Assembly: GCA_900471605.1 (NCBI GenBank)
Contig: UCEY01000043.1
Location: 150,624-214,623, forward strand
Direction: 5' to 3'
Source: Hyphomicrobiales bacterium
Lineage (GTDB): Bacteria > Pseudomonadota > Alphaproteobacteria > Rhizobiales > Rhizobiaceae
DNA length: 64,000 nt
Part shown: positions 43,888-52,335 of the stretch, one piece after another
Layout: each line of letters begins with the position of its first letter
Numbering within the stretch: position 1 is the stretch's first letter
Notes under the pieces: model-generated
What the model saw: only the letters and a program-made list of their open reading frames with translations
Database searches by the model: none
Told to the model about the DNA's origin: nothing
Translations under genes and position numbers: made by a program

Positions 43888-43974
43888 TCAGGCGTCTTCC
43901 GGCCCGAAGGCGACGATGAAGGCTTCCAGTGCAAAAGCGAGAACCACGGCTCCCAACACCAATAAAGCCAGCAT
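43888..43974 (-). CDS. Possible 28-aa one-helix peptide
   Basis: ATG at 43974, reading MLALLVLGAVVLAFALEAFI then VAFGPEDA and stop. GGGAGA lies 11 bases before the ATG. Nearly the whole peptide is a membrane helix with an acidic end. Could be a real microprotein or chance; no homologue known to me. Confidence 0.3.
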   Translation of the reverse strand: MLALLVLGAVVLAFALEAFIVAFGPEDA

Positions 43975-44163
43975 TTCTGGTCGTTTCTCCCGATATACCG
44001 ACGGGTCTTGCGCCCGCCACGATCGTCATAAGACCACAGCGCCGCTGAAATGCCCTTGAACGGGCCATTCATATTTCGTTCAGAATTGGAGATGCTTGCG
44101 GTAAGGCGGCTTCCGTGACAAAAGGCGCCAGGAAATTTCGCTGAAACAGGCCCGGACCTCGGC

Positions 44164-44658
44164 ATGACTACCGCTTTTTATCCCGGTTCGTTCGATCCGA
44201 TGACTCACGGCCATCTCGACGTGCTCGTCCAGGCGCTCAATGTCGCCGACAAGGTGATCGTCGCGATCGGCATTCATCCGGGCAAGGTGCCGATGTTCAC
44301 CTTCGAAGAGCGTGCCGAGCTCATCAGCGCCTCGCTCGCCGAGGCGTTGCCGGGCAGGGCCGGCCACGTCTCCGTCGTCGCCTTCGACAAGCTGGTGGTC
44401 GATGCCGCCCGTGCCAATGGCGCCAGCCTTCTGATCCGCGGTCTGCGCGACGGCACCGATCTCGACTATGAGATGCAGATGGCCGGCATGAACCGCCAGA
44501 TGGCGCCGGATATCCAGACGGTTTTCCTGCCGGCGGGCACCGCCTCGCGGCCCATTACGGCCACATTGGTCCGGCAGATCGCGGCGATGGGCGGCGACGT
44601 CAGCGCCTTCGTGCCTGCCGCGGTCCTCAAGGCCCTGAACAACAAGCTGAAACGCTGA
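44164..44658 (+). CDS. coaD: Pantetheine-phosphate adenylyltransferase
   Basis: 164 residues. FYPGSFDPMTHGHLDVLVQAL has the nucleotidyltransferase T/HxGH motif (THGH), and FLPAGTASRPITATLVRQIA the second ATP site. Converts 4'-phosphopantetheine to dephospho-CoA, the penultimate step to coenzyme A. First of a plus-strand run coaD, two cyclophilins, orphan gene, queA, tgt. Confidence 0.95.
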   Translation: MTTAFYPGSFDPMTHGHLDVLVQALNVADKVIVAIGIHPGKVPMFTFEERAELISASLAEALPGRAGHVSVVAFDKLVVDAARANGASLLIRGLRDGTDLDYEMQMAGMNRQMAPDIQTVFLPAGTASRPITATLVRQIAAMGGDVSAFVPAAVLKALNNKLKR

Positions 44659-44685
44659 TCGTTTTCGAACCCCGGAGTTCTTTCC

Positions 44686-45258
44686 ATGAAACTGCTTCGT
44701 CTTGCCGTTGCCGGCGCTTTCGCCCTCGCGTCGATGATCCTGCCGGCTCTCGCCGCGCCCGATGATATCCTGACCATTCAGCTGAAGGACGGCCCGGTGG
44801 TGATCCAGCTGATGCCGGAAGTCGCGCCGAAACACGTGGCCCAGATCAAGGCGCTCGCCGCCAAGGGCGAATACGACAATGTCGTCTTCCATCGCGTCAT
44901 CAACGGCTTCATGGCCCAGACCGGCGACGTCCAGTTCGGCAAGCAGGGCGGCAAGAGCTTCAACCCGGCCCGCGCCGGCATGGGCGGCTCCGAAATGCCG
45001 AATATTCCCGCCGAATTCTCGAAGGTGCCGTTCGAGCGCGGCATCGTCGGCATGGCGCGGTCGCAGGACCCGAATTCCGCAAACTCGCAATTCTTCATCA
45101 TGTTCACCAAGTATCCAAGCCTGGACGGCCAGTACACCGTGGTCGGCAAGGTCGTGTCGGGCATGGAATTCGTCGACAAGATCAAGCGCGGCCAGGGCGG
45201 CAATGGCGAAGTCACCGACCCCGACAAGATGATCAAGGTCACCGTCGGCAAGAAGTAA
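44686..45258 (+). CDS. Periplasmic peptidyl-prolyl isomerase (cyclophilin)
   Basis: 190 residues with a signal peptide (KLLRLAVAGAFALASMILPA, cleavage after ALA near residue 24). Cyclophilin core: VVFHRVINGFMAQTGD, GMARSQDPNSANSQFFIMF, with the active-site Arg (FHR) and Phe (FMAQTGD). Folds envelope proteins. The next gene encodes the cytoplasmic version, so the pair looks like a duplication with one copy targeted outside. Confidence 0.93.
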   Translation: MKLLRLAVAGAFALASMILPALAAPDDILTIQLKDGPVVIQLMPEVAPKHVAQIKALAAKGEYDNVVFHRVINGFMAQTGDVQFGKQGGKSFNPARAGMGGSEMPNIPAEFSKVPFERGIVGMARSQDPNSANSQFFIMFTKYPSLDGQYTVVGKVVSGMEFVDKIKRGQGGNGEVTDPDKMIKVTVGKK

Positions 45259-45342
45259 GCGGCAAGACGTAAAGCCGCTGGAAATAAACGAAGGGCGCCC
45301 CGTCGCGGATGACAATCGGGCGCCGTACCAAGGAGAAAGCAT

Positions 45343-45858
45343 ATGGCCGAGATCAAGGATCCGGAAAACACCCTCATCATGGAAACCACCAAGGGCAAGG
45401 TCGTCATCTCGCTTCTGCCAGACCTCGCGCCGGGCCACGTCGCCCGCATCAAGGAACTCGCTCGCGAAAAGGCCTATGACGGCGTCGTTTTCCACCGCGT
45501 CATTCCCGATTTCATGGCCCAGACCGGTGACGTGAAGTTCGGCAAGCAGGGTTCCGAGAGCTTCAACCCGTCGCGCGCCGGCATGGGTGGCTCCGACAAG
45601 CCGGACCTGAAGGCTGAATTCTCCGCCGTTCCGCACGTGCGCGGCACCTGCTCGATGGCCCGTTCGCAGAGCCCGAACTCGGCCAATTCGCAGTTCTTCA
45701 TCTGCTTCACCGACGCTCCGTGGCTGAACAAGCAGTACACCGTCTGGGGCCAGGTCATCGAAGGCATGGACTTCATCGACCAGATCAAGAAGGGCGAGCC
45801 GGTCAAGGATCCGGACTCGATCGTTTCCGTCCGCGTCGCCGCCGACGTCACCGCCTAA
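45343..45858 (+). CDS. ppiB: Cytoplasmic peptidyl-prolyl isomerase (cyclophilin)
   Basis: 171 residues without signal peptide. VVFHRVIPDFMAQTGDVKFG and CSMARSQSPNSANSQFFICF are the cyclophilin core. AAGGAGAAAGC precedes the ATG. Its TAA is followed after two bases by the GTG of an AT-rich orphan gene. Confidence 0.94.
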   Translation: MAEIKDPENTLIMETTKGKVVISLLPDLAPGHVARIKELAREKAYDGVVFHRVIPDFMAQTGDVKFGKQGSESFNPSRAGMGGSDKPDLKAEFSAVPHVRGTCSMARSQSPNSANSQFFICFTDAPWLNKQYTVWGQVIEGMDFIDQIKKGEPVKDPDSIVSVRVAADVTA

Positions 45859-45860
45859 CG

Positions 45861-46520
45861 GTGAACCCGCCAAATAGCTATACAGTAGCTGATTTAGGAG
45901 CCGTGCTCGTTCGGGCACGGCTTCAGACATCGGACTTGCTTTCTGCAAGTCGCCCCTTTTGGTATGAGCTGAACAAAAGAGCTGGGCACCTCTTGAGGTC
46001 GACTAGGGAGGAACACGAGCGTCATAGAATACTCGCAGCCTCAGATTTTCTAAGGTCACATATCCACTCGGCTCTGTTTTCAGCGAATTGCTATTTTGCT
46101 TATCTGCGCATCTTTATTGATCTTTCGGAAACGCAGAGCTTTGGTGAAGTCCATCAAGCCGCAGTCGATGCCGCGCATCTCCATGCTGATGTCGTGCCGA
46201 TTGAGCTTTTTAATGCCCACGAGGTTGCCTTATCGCCAGAGGTGTTGAGGTTATCCTCCATATCTAAGCAAAAAATGTCCGAGCTTTTTGAACGAAACTT
46301 CCCTTTTACTTCCGAGGCTCGCGATGCCGTAACACATGCACATGATCGAGCTTTCGCGCGGTTTAGAAAAATCGACATCGATGCAGCGGTCGGTTCTCGT
46401 GCATTGTCGGCTAGAGGAAAAAGTTACCTGTCCGCTGGCGGAGCAGATTTTGTATTTGATTTTCAGACTGATCGCTTTAGGGCCTTGCTAACTGACCTAG
46501 AAGCGAATTCGGGAATATAA
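45861..46520 (+). CDS. AT-rich orphan gene of unknown function, 219 aa
   Basis: If started at GTG 45861 the product has 219 residues; the true start could be further in (for example a TTG near 45936). Sequence is mainly helical and charged (NKRAGHLLRSTREEHERHRI; SISKQKMSELFERNFPFTSE), with no signal peptide, no clear membrane helix and no motif I recognise. Base composition departs strongly from its neighbours: 46261-46320 has 24 G+C in 60, against 38 in 60 at 45781-45840 in ppiB. The stop TAA shares its last A with the queA ATG, so queA translation would depend on it. Probably acquired by transfer. Confidence 0.65.
   Translation: MNPPNSYTVADLGAVLVRARLQTSDLLSASRPFWYELNKRAGHLLRSTREEHERHRILAASDFLRSHIHSALFSANCYFAYLRIFIDLSETQSFGEVHQAAVDAAHLHADVVPIELFNAHEVALSPEVLRLSSISKQKMSELFERNFPFTSEARDAVTHAHDRAFARFRKIDIDAAVGSRALSARGKSYLSAGGADFVFDFQTDRFRALLTDLEANSGI
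45899..45922 (+). terminator. Hairpin inside the orphan gene start (possible former ppiB terminator)
   Basis: AGCCGTGC-TCGTTCGG-GCACGGCT, a perfect 8-bp stem 41 bases after the ppiB stop. It has the shape of a Rho-independent terminator but only TTC follows instead of a T run. Confidence 0.5.
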
Positions 46521-47605
46521 TGCGCGTCGATCTCTTCGACTTCGATCTGCCGGAAGAAAACATTGCGCTGAGGCCGGCAAGCCCGCGCGACAGCGCCCGG
46601 CTGCTCGTGGTTCGGCCGGAAAGCGAGCCGGTGCTTGCCGATCACCGTGTATCCGATCTGCCGGCTTTCCTGAAACCGGGCGATGCCCTGGTCTTCAACG
46701 ACACCAAGGTCATACCGGCGCAGCTCGAGGGCGTCCGCCACCGGGAGGGGGCGGGCGGACAACAGGTTTCCGCGACGCTGCATATGCGGGTCGCGCCGGA
46801 TCGCTGGAAGGCTTTCGCCAAGCCCGGCAAACGCATCAAGATCGGCGACCGGATCGAATTCGGCCATTCCGGCAATGCCTGCCTGATCGGTTCGCTTGCC
46901 GCGACCGTGGAAGACAAGGGCGAGGGTGGGGAAGTGACGCTGCGCTTCGACCTTTCCGGCCCGGCATTGGACGAGGCGATCATGGCGGTCGGACATATTC
47001 CGCTGCCCCCCTATATCGCCGCGAAACGCCCGGAAGATGCGCAGGATCAAAAGGACTACCAAACCATCTATGCCCGCGAGGAGGGCGCCGTCGCGGCTCC
47101 GACCGCCGGGCTGCATTTCACGCCGGACCTGTTCGCGGCCCTCGATGCCGCCGGTATCGAACGGCATTTCGTCACTTTGCATGTCGGGGCGGGCACGTTC
47201 CTGCCGGTCAAGGCGGACGACACCGCGGACCACAAGATGCATCAGGAAATCGGCCATGTCAGCGCCGAGACCGCAGCAAGGCTGAACGCGGTGAAGCGTG
47301 CTGGCGGCCGCATCGTCTGCGTCGGCACCACCTCGCTCAGACTGATCGAAAGCGCCGCGGCCGATGACGGCACGATCAAACCGTGGAGCGGCGCGACCGG
47401 CATCTTCATCACGCCCGGTTACCGCTTCAGGGCGGTAGACATGCTGATGACCAATTTCCATCTGCCGCGATCGACGCTGTTCATGCTCGTCTCGGCCTTT
47501 TCGGGGCTGGAAACGATGCGGTCGGCCTATGCCCACGCGATCGAAACCGGCTACCGCTTCTATTCCTATGGCGATTCCAGCCTGCTTTTCCGGGACAACC
47601 GATGA
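46520..47605 (+). CDS. queA: S-adenosylmethionine:tRNA ribosyltransferase-isomerase
   Basis: 361 residues. RVDLFDFDLPEENIALRPASPRDSARLLV opens the protein as in all QueA; LVFNDTKVIPAQLEG, EEGAVAAPTAGLHFTPDL and TNFHLPRSTLFMLVSAFSG are the conserved blocks. Transfers the ribosyl of SAM to preQ1 in tRNA, forming epoxyqueuosine. Overlaps tgt by four bases (ATGA), the usual coupling in queuosine synthesis. Confidence 0.96.
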   Translation: MRVDLFDFDLPEENIALRPASPRDSARLLVVRPESEPVLADHRVSDLPAFLKPGDALVFNDTKVIPAQLEGVRHREGAGGQQVSATLHMRVAPDRWKAFAKPGKRIKIGDRIEFGHSGNACLIGSLAATVEDKGEGGEVTLRFDLSGPALDEAIMAVGHIPLPPYIAAKRPEDAQDQKDYQTIYAREEGAVAAPTAGLHFTPDLFAALDAAGIERHFVTLHVGAGTFLPVKADDTADHKMHQEIGHVSAETAARLNAVKRAGGRIVCVGTTSLRLIESAAADDGTIKPWSGATGIFITPGYRFRAVDMLMTNFHLPRSTLFMLVSAFSGLETMRSAYAHAIETGYRFYSYGDSSLLFRDNR

Positions 47606-48732
47606 CCGAGACTTTCCAGTTCAATCTCAAGGCCACCGATGGCGGCGCCAGGCTCGGCGAAATCACCATGCCGCGCGGCACGATCCGCACCCCGGCCTTC
47701 ATGCCGGTCGGCACGGTCGGCACCGTCAAGGCCATGTATCTCGACCAGGTGCGCGACACCGGCGCCGACATCATTCTCGGCAATACCTATCACCTGATGC
47801 TGCGGCCGGGCGCCGAGCGCGTCGCGCGGCTTGGCGGCCTGCATGAACTGATCCGCTGGAAACATCCGATCCTCACCGATAGCGGCGGTTTCCAGGTGAT
47901 GTCGCTGTCGGGCTTGAGAAAGCTCGACGAGAAGGGCGTCACCTTCAAAAGCCATGTGGACGGCAGCCTGCACCATATGTCGCCGGAGCGCTCGATCGAG
48001 ATCCAGGGCCTGCTCGGCTCCGATATCCAGATGCAACTCGACGAATGCGTGGCGCTGCCCGCCGAACCCAAGGAGATCGAGCGGGCGATGGAACTGTCGC
48101 TGCGCTGGGCCGAACGCTGCCGCGTCGCCTTCGGCGATCAGCCGGGCAAGGCGATGTTCGGCATCGTCCAGGGCGGCGACCAGCCGGACCTGCGCATCCG
48201 TTCCGCCGAGGGCCTGAAACAGCTCGATCTCAAGGGCTATGCGGTCGGCGGGCTTGCCGTCGGCGAGCCGCAGGACGTCATGCTGAAAATGCTGGAGACG
48301 ACGCTTCCCGTCCTGCCGTTCGAAAAGCCGCGCTACCTGATGGGCGTCGGCACCCCCGACGATATGCTGAAATCGGTGGCGCGCGGCATCGACATGTTCG
48401 ACTGCGTCATGCCGACAAGGTCTGGCCGCCACGGGCTCGCCTTCACCCGCCGCGGCAAGGTCAATATCCGCAATGCCCGCCATGCGGAGGACATGCGGCC
48501 GCTGGACGAGGAATCGAACTGCCCGGCCGCCCGCGACTATTCCCGCGCTTATCTGCACCATCTCGTGCGCGCCGACGAGGCACTCGGCGGCATGCTGCTC
48601 TCCTGGAACAACCTGAATTATTATCAGGACCTGATGAAGGGCATCCGCCAGGCGATCGCCGAAGGCCGGTTCGCGGATTTTTATGCCGAGACGCAGGAAG
48701 CCTGGGCCAAGGGCGATATCGACCCGGTCTGA
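47602..48732 (+). CDS. tgt: tRNA-guanine transglycosylase, zinc site altered
   Basis: 376 residues from ATG 47602. Catalytic core intact: TDSGGFQVMSLSGLRKLDEKG (first active-site Asp), GLAVGEP, and the nucleophile Asp in DMFDCVMPTRSGRHG. Exchanges guanine 34 for preQ1 in GUN tRNAs. The C-terminal zinc motif normally C-x-C-x2-C...H is here Ser305-Asn-Cys307-Pro-Ala-Ala310, and the His of the usual HNL-x-YY block is Asn336 (SWNNLNYY). So three of four ligands are missing. Otherwise full length and in the normal queA-tgt context, so not a pseudogene. Confidence 0.94.
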   Translation: MTETFQFNLKATDGGARLGEITMPRGTIRTPAFMPVGTVGTVKAMYLDQVRDTGADIILGNTYHLMLRPGAERVARLGGLHELIRWKHPILTDSGGFQVMSLSGLRKLDEKGVTFKSHVDGSLHHMSPERSIEIQGLLGSDIQMQLDECVALPAEPKEIERAMELSLRWAERCRVAFGDQPGKAMFGIVQGGDQPDLRIRSAEGLKQLDLKGYAVGGLAVGEPQDVMLKMLETTLPVLPFEKPRYLMGVGTPDDMLKSVARGIDMFDCVMPTRSGRHGLAFTRRGKVNIRNARHAEDMRPLDEESNCPAARDYSRAYLHHLVRADEALGGMLLSWNNLNYYQDLMKGIRQAIAEGRFADFYAETQEAWAKGDIDPV

Positions 48733-48780
48733 TCGGCTTGTCCGATCGGCCTCCGGCCGGGCTCTGGTGGAGCCTCGCGA

Positions 48781-49200
48781 TCAGATGCCCTGGCTGGCGG
48801 TGTTGCGGATCATCCGCACACCGTTGACCTTGTAGGACCCGTCGTCCATCAGCCGCATCTCGTAGATGGCCGTCCAGTCCTTTCCTTCCTTGGCGCTGAT
48901 CATCACCTCCTGCAGCACCACTTCGCCGCCGCCGATCATTTTCGAACGGCCGAAAGCGTAGTTGCCGGCGTGATAGACCGGCTCGTAAGCCTTGCGGACC
49001 ATATCCAGAAACCGGTCCTTGTTGGGATAGAGGCTGCGAATGCCGGGCGAGGCGAAGGAATAGGCCTTTTCCGCGTCGTTATGCATCAGCGCGGCGATCT
49101 GGCTCGCGATCACCGCCTGGGCATTGGCGACCGGATCCTCGGCCTTGGCTGCTGTAAAGAAACAGAGAGCGAGACACAGCACGACAAATCGAACGAGCAT
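48781..49200 (-). CDS. DUF4864 exported protein
   Basis: 139 residues from ATG 49200 (GGAGAAAGTCCG before it). Signal peptide residues 1-20 (MLVRFVVLCLALCFFTAAKA, cleavage before EDP). Mature domain VIASQIAALMHNDAEKAYSFASPGIRSLYP and EVMISAKEGKDWTAIYEMRLMDDGSYKVNGV matches the NTF2-like DUF4864 family. Role unknown. The larger open frame upstream is not needed. Confidence 0.82.
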   Translation of the reverse strand: MLVRFVVLCLALCFFTAAKAEDPVANAQAVIASQIAALMHNDAEKAYSFASPGIRSLYPNKDRFLDMVRKAYEPVYHAGNYAFGRSKMIGGGEVVLQEVMISAKEGKDWTAIYEMRLMDDGSYKVNGVRMIRNTASQGI

Positions 49201-49485
49201 CGGACTTTCTCCAGGGGCGAGCACCAGAAGGCTAGCGCTTTTCGGCTGAAGGAGAAGATGACGCCTGCTGATTTTCCGCGCAACGCCTTTCTTCGAGGTA
49301 GGCGAAATGCGAAGGATGACAGGGTGATGACGCGTTGATGCAGACGCCGCCGTTATCCGCACATTTTCGCGATATTCCGCCCGCAGGCGGCGCAGGGCAG
49401 GGTCCCGCTATCGCCGCTTGTCGATGGGCGGCGACGCTGTCAGGAATGCGGCGGGAATTTTGATTCGCCCGGACATGCAATTTCG

Positions 49486-50640
49486 ATGAAAAGCCTTTTG
49501 CCGCCCGCTCTGCTCTATTTCAGCAATGCGATCCTGTTCATTTCGCTGTTTACCCGGCTGCCGGCCATTCAGGCCTCGATGGGGATCGACAAGGCGGCGC
49601 TGGGGCTGGCCCTGCTCAGCGCTCCGGTCGGCACGTTTCTTGCCCTGCCGATCGCCGGCCGCATCAACGATCGTTTCTCGCCGCGGCTGACGGCGCTGGT
49701 CACCTTGCCGATCTGCGCTCTTCTTACTCCGGCCCTGACCGTCCTGCCGGTCACAGGCTTTGTCATCTGCTTTTTTCTGTTCGGTTTTTTCCGCACGATT
49801 TTCGACGTCGCCGCCAACATGATTTCCGCCGGCATCGAACAGCGCACCGGCCGCAAGGTGTTGTCCCGCAGCCACGGCTTCTGGTCGGTCGGGCTGCTGG
49901 TGGGATCCTTGTGTTCCGGTTTCCTCGCCGAAAAGGCGGTGACTCCCTTCGTGCAGCAGACGCTCGCTACCGGTTTCGTCATCGCCGCCTGCCTGTTCGT
50001 CTTCTGGGTTACGCCGAAGGAGCCGGCGCCGGAGACGCCGCCCGACCGCAAAGGTTCGGCCTACGTGCTTCCCGACCGGACGATCCTGCTGATCTGCGTA
50101 ATGGTTTTCGGCCTCTGCATCGTTGAGGGCGCGATCTACGATTGGGGCATCTTTTTCCTGCGCGAACAGTTGAAGGCCGATCCGGCGATTGCCGGCATGC
50201 TCTATGCCGCCTTCACCGTCGGCATGGGCTTGACGCGGCTGTCGGGCGACATGCTGCGGGACGGTTTTGGCCCGCGGGTCCTGGTCAGGGCCTCGGCCGT
50301 TTCGGTCGCAGCCGGGGTCACGCTTCTGGTGGTGACGCCGAACCTGACGCTTGCGGGTATTGCGCTTTTCCTGATCGGCTGCGGGGTGGCGCTTGCCTTT
50401 CCGCTGGCGGTCTCGACGACGATCGCGCTCGGCAAGGGCAAGCCGTCGGAAAATCTTGCGGCGCTGTCGCTGACGCTGATGCTGTCGACGATCGGCGTCC
50501 CGCCGCTGCTCGGTTTCATCGCCGAACATGTCAGCCTTGTCGCGACCTTCCTCGTGCTTCTGCCCTGCGTGGCAGTCAGCTTCCTGATGGCTCCCGTCGC
50601 CGAAGGCCGCCGTCTGGCCTGGCCGCGCCGCAGAACATAG
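49486..50640 (+). CDS. MFS transporter
   Basis: 384 residues, about twelve helices. The helix 2-3 loop GRINDRFSPR is a degenerate MFS motif A. FFRTIFDVAANMISAGIEQRTGRKVLSRSHGFWSVG resembles the YbjJ-like/FucP-related inner-membrane MFS group. A second loop GDMLRDGFGPR in the C-half mirrors the first. Substrate unknown. The 285-base gap upstream contains the divergent promoters for this gene and DUF4864. Confidence 0.87.
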   Translation: MKSLLPPALLYFSNAILFISLFTRLPAIQASMGIDKAALGLALLSAPVGTFLALPIAGRINDRFSPRLTALVTLPICALLTPALTVLPVTGFVICFFLFGFFRTIFDVAANMISAGIEQRTGRKVLSRSHGFWSVGLLVGSLCSGFLAEKAVTPFVQQTLATGFVIAACLFVFWVTPKEPAPETPPDRKGSAYVLPDRTILLICVMVFGLCIVEGAIYDWGIFFLREQLKADPAIAGMLYAAFTVGMGLTRLSGDMLRDGFGPRVLVRASAVSVAAGVTLLVVTPNLTLAGIALFLIGCGVALAFPLAVSTTIALGKGKPSENLAALSLTLMLSTIGVPPLLGFIAEHVSLVATFLVLLPCVAVSFLMAPVAEGRRLAWPRRRT

Positions 50641-50747
50641 CCCGATCGGACTGGTCTGTGGGAAAGACGGGCAGGGGCGTGACCCTGCCCATAATTGGCC
50701 ATAACCGTGGGCGAGGGGTTGAGGCAACTGGCCTTAGCCGTTAGACA

Positions 50748-51365
50748 ATGAAATCGGATTTGCCGAAAACAGGTGACACTGTGATCGACCCTTATGAGAT
50801 GCTTGGTGTTTCGCGCGAGGCGGATGGCGTTGCCATCAAGTCGGCCTATCGCAAACGCGCGAAAACGGTCCATCCCGATGCCGGCGGCGACGTCGATGCG
50901 TTTGGAAAACTGACGGCATCCTATGAACTGCTTTCCGATCCCGTTCGCCGCAAGGTCTATGACGATACGGGTTACGACCCGGAACTCGCCGATACCAAGG
51001 ACCTGCAGGGCCTGGTGATTCTCGAGACCCTGGTCAACGAGATCATTCTCGACGAACGCGAGCCGGGCAGTTTCGATCCGGTCGCCGCCATGCGCCGCAA
51101 GCTCACCGACAAGATCGTCAACGCCCGCTTCCACATCCTCGAGATGGAGCGGCACCGCGCCCGCATCCGCAACCATATCGACCGGATCGGCCGCAAGCCG
51201 GACGCGGACGTGCTGGGACGCATGCTACGGTCCCGCTGCGAGGCGATCGACGATGCGATCGGCAAGGCGGAGACCGAAATCGAGAACATCGAACAGGCCT
51301 ATGGCATGCTCGACGGTTATTCCTACGAAGTTGAAGTCGTCGAGATCAAGACCGCCGCCGAGTGA
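50748..51365 (+). CDS. J-domain protein
   Basis: 205 residues. J domain at about 14-65: DPYEMLGVSREADGVAIKSAYRKRA, with the HPD tripeptide at His42-Asp44 (VHPDAGGD) needed to stimulate DnaK. The rest is a charged helical region without the DnaJ zinc finger or C-terminal substrate domains, so this is a class C co-chaperone. Client unknown. Confidence 0.88.
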   Translation: MKSDLPKTGDTVIDPYEMLGVSREADGVAIKSAYRKRAKTVHPDAGGDVDAFGKLTASYELLSDPVRRKVYDDTGYDPELADTKDLQGLVILETLVNEIILDEREPGSFDPVAAMRRKLTDKIVNARFHILEMERHRARIRNHIDRIGRKPDADVLGRMLRSRCEAIDDAIGKAETEIENIEQAYGMLDGYSYEVEVVEIKTAAE

Positions 51366-51441
51366 CCGCGGCGGTATGTGTCTTGACACCGAACTCCGCT
51401 TCAAGACATAGCTTCAGCCCATTCAATTCAAAGGGTTTTCC

Positions 51442-51924
51442 ATGGCGTTGACCATACGTGAGGCCGTCCGCGGGGATGCCGCGACGCTGCTCGGGTTCAT
51501 CCGCGAACTGGCGATCTACGAAAAAGCCGAGCACGAGGTTGCGGCGACCGTCGAGACGATCGGGAGCTCCATTTTCGGCGAGACCTCCGTGACCAGAGCA
51601 CTGGTCTGCGAACAGGACGGCGTACCCGTCGGTATGGCCATCTGGTTCTTCAGCTATTCCACCTGGCAGGCCAGGAACGGTCTCTATCTCGAAGATCTGT
51701 ACGTGACGCCGAAGGCACGCGGTCTCGGCGCCGGCAAGGCGATGCTGAAGCGCTTGGCGCGGATCGCGGTGGAGAACGGTTGCGGCCGGTTCGAATGGAG
51801 CGTGCTCGACTGGAACGAACCGGCGATCCGCGTCTACGAGGCGATCGGCGCCGAACCGATGTCCGAATGGATCCGCTACCGGCTTTCGGGAGAAACGCTC
51901 AGGAGTTTCGCCGAGGACCGGTAA
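51442..51924 (+). CDS. GNAT family N-acetyltransferase
   Basis: 160 residues. Opening LTIREAVRGDAATLLGFIRELAIYEK, then YLEDLYVTPKARGLGAGKAML (motif A, acetyl-CoA pyrophosphate loop R-x-x-G-x-G/A) and CGRFEWSVLDWNEPAIRVYEAIGA (motif B). Closest in style to spermidine/diamine and thialysine acetyltransferases (SAT-like), but substrate cannot be assigned. Stands just before tRNA-Ser. Confidence 0.9.
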   Translation: MALTIREAVRGDAATLLGFIRELAIYEKAEHEVAATVETIGSSIFGETSVTRALVCEQDGVPVGMAIWFFSYSTWQARNGLYLEDLYVTPKARGLGAGKAMLKRLARIAVENGCGRFEWSVLDWNEPAIRVYEAIGAEPMSEWIRYRLSGETLRSFAEDR

Positions 51925-51974
51925 TGAGACGAGGTTGACGCTGGACGGGCTCCCGTTATAAAGCCAGCGCACAG

Positions 51975-52064
51975 GGAAGAGTGTCCGAGTGGTTTAAGGA
52001 ACCGGTCTTGAAAACCGGCGTGCGGGAAACCGTACCGTGGGTTCGAATCCCACCTCTTCCGCCA
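51975..52064 (+). tRNA. tRNA-Ser (anticodon TGA)
   Basis: Acceptor GGAAGAG/CTCTTCC, anticodon stem CCGGT/ACCGG with loop CTTGAAA (anticodon TGA), long variable arm, T arm GTGGGTTCGAATCCCAC, G discriminator and encoded CCA; 90 nt, class II tRNA. Confidence 0.97.
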
Positions 52065-52335
52065 GCCCCGCCGATGTCCCTCCATGATCCGATATCGCCG
52101 CCGATCACCGCACATGCCATGCGGCGCAGGAACCGCCGTTTCCACGCTATTGCCCGATACTTGCGTGCCCGGGCCGGCAGTGCGGTATCTTTCGACCGGA
52201 GCAAGCTATCCGCAGGGAAAATCGAGATCCCAAACGCGGCCATGCGCAAACGTGCCGCTTGCGGTGTAGCCCGGCCCACCATGACAAAGCGCCTTGACGA
52301 CGGCCCCGGCCAGGCTGCCCGGAGCAATCAGATGC

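Noticed and set aside
52065..52335. tRNA-Ser as an attachment site for an island covering 52.3-56.2 kb
   Set aside because: No integrase gene, and I found no repeat of the tRNA 3' end downstream, so there is no evidence of site-specific integration although the block is accessory in character.
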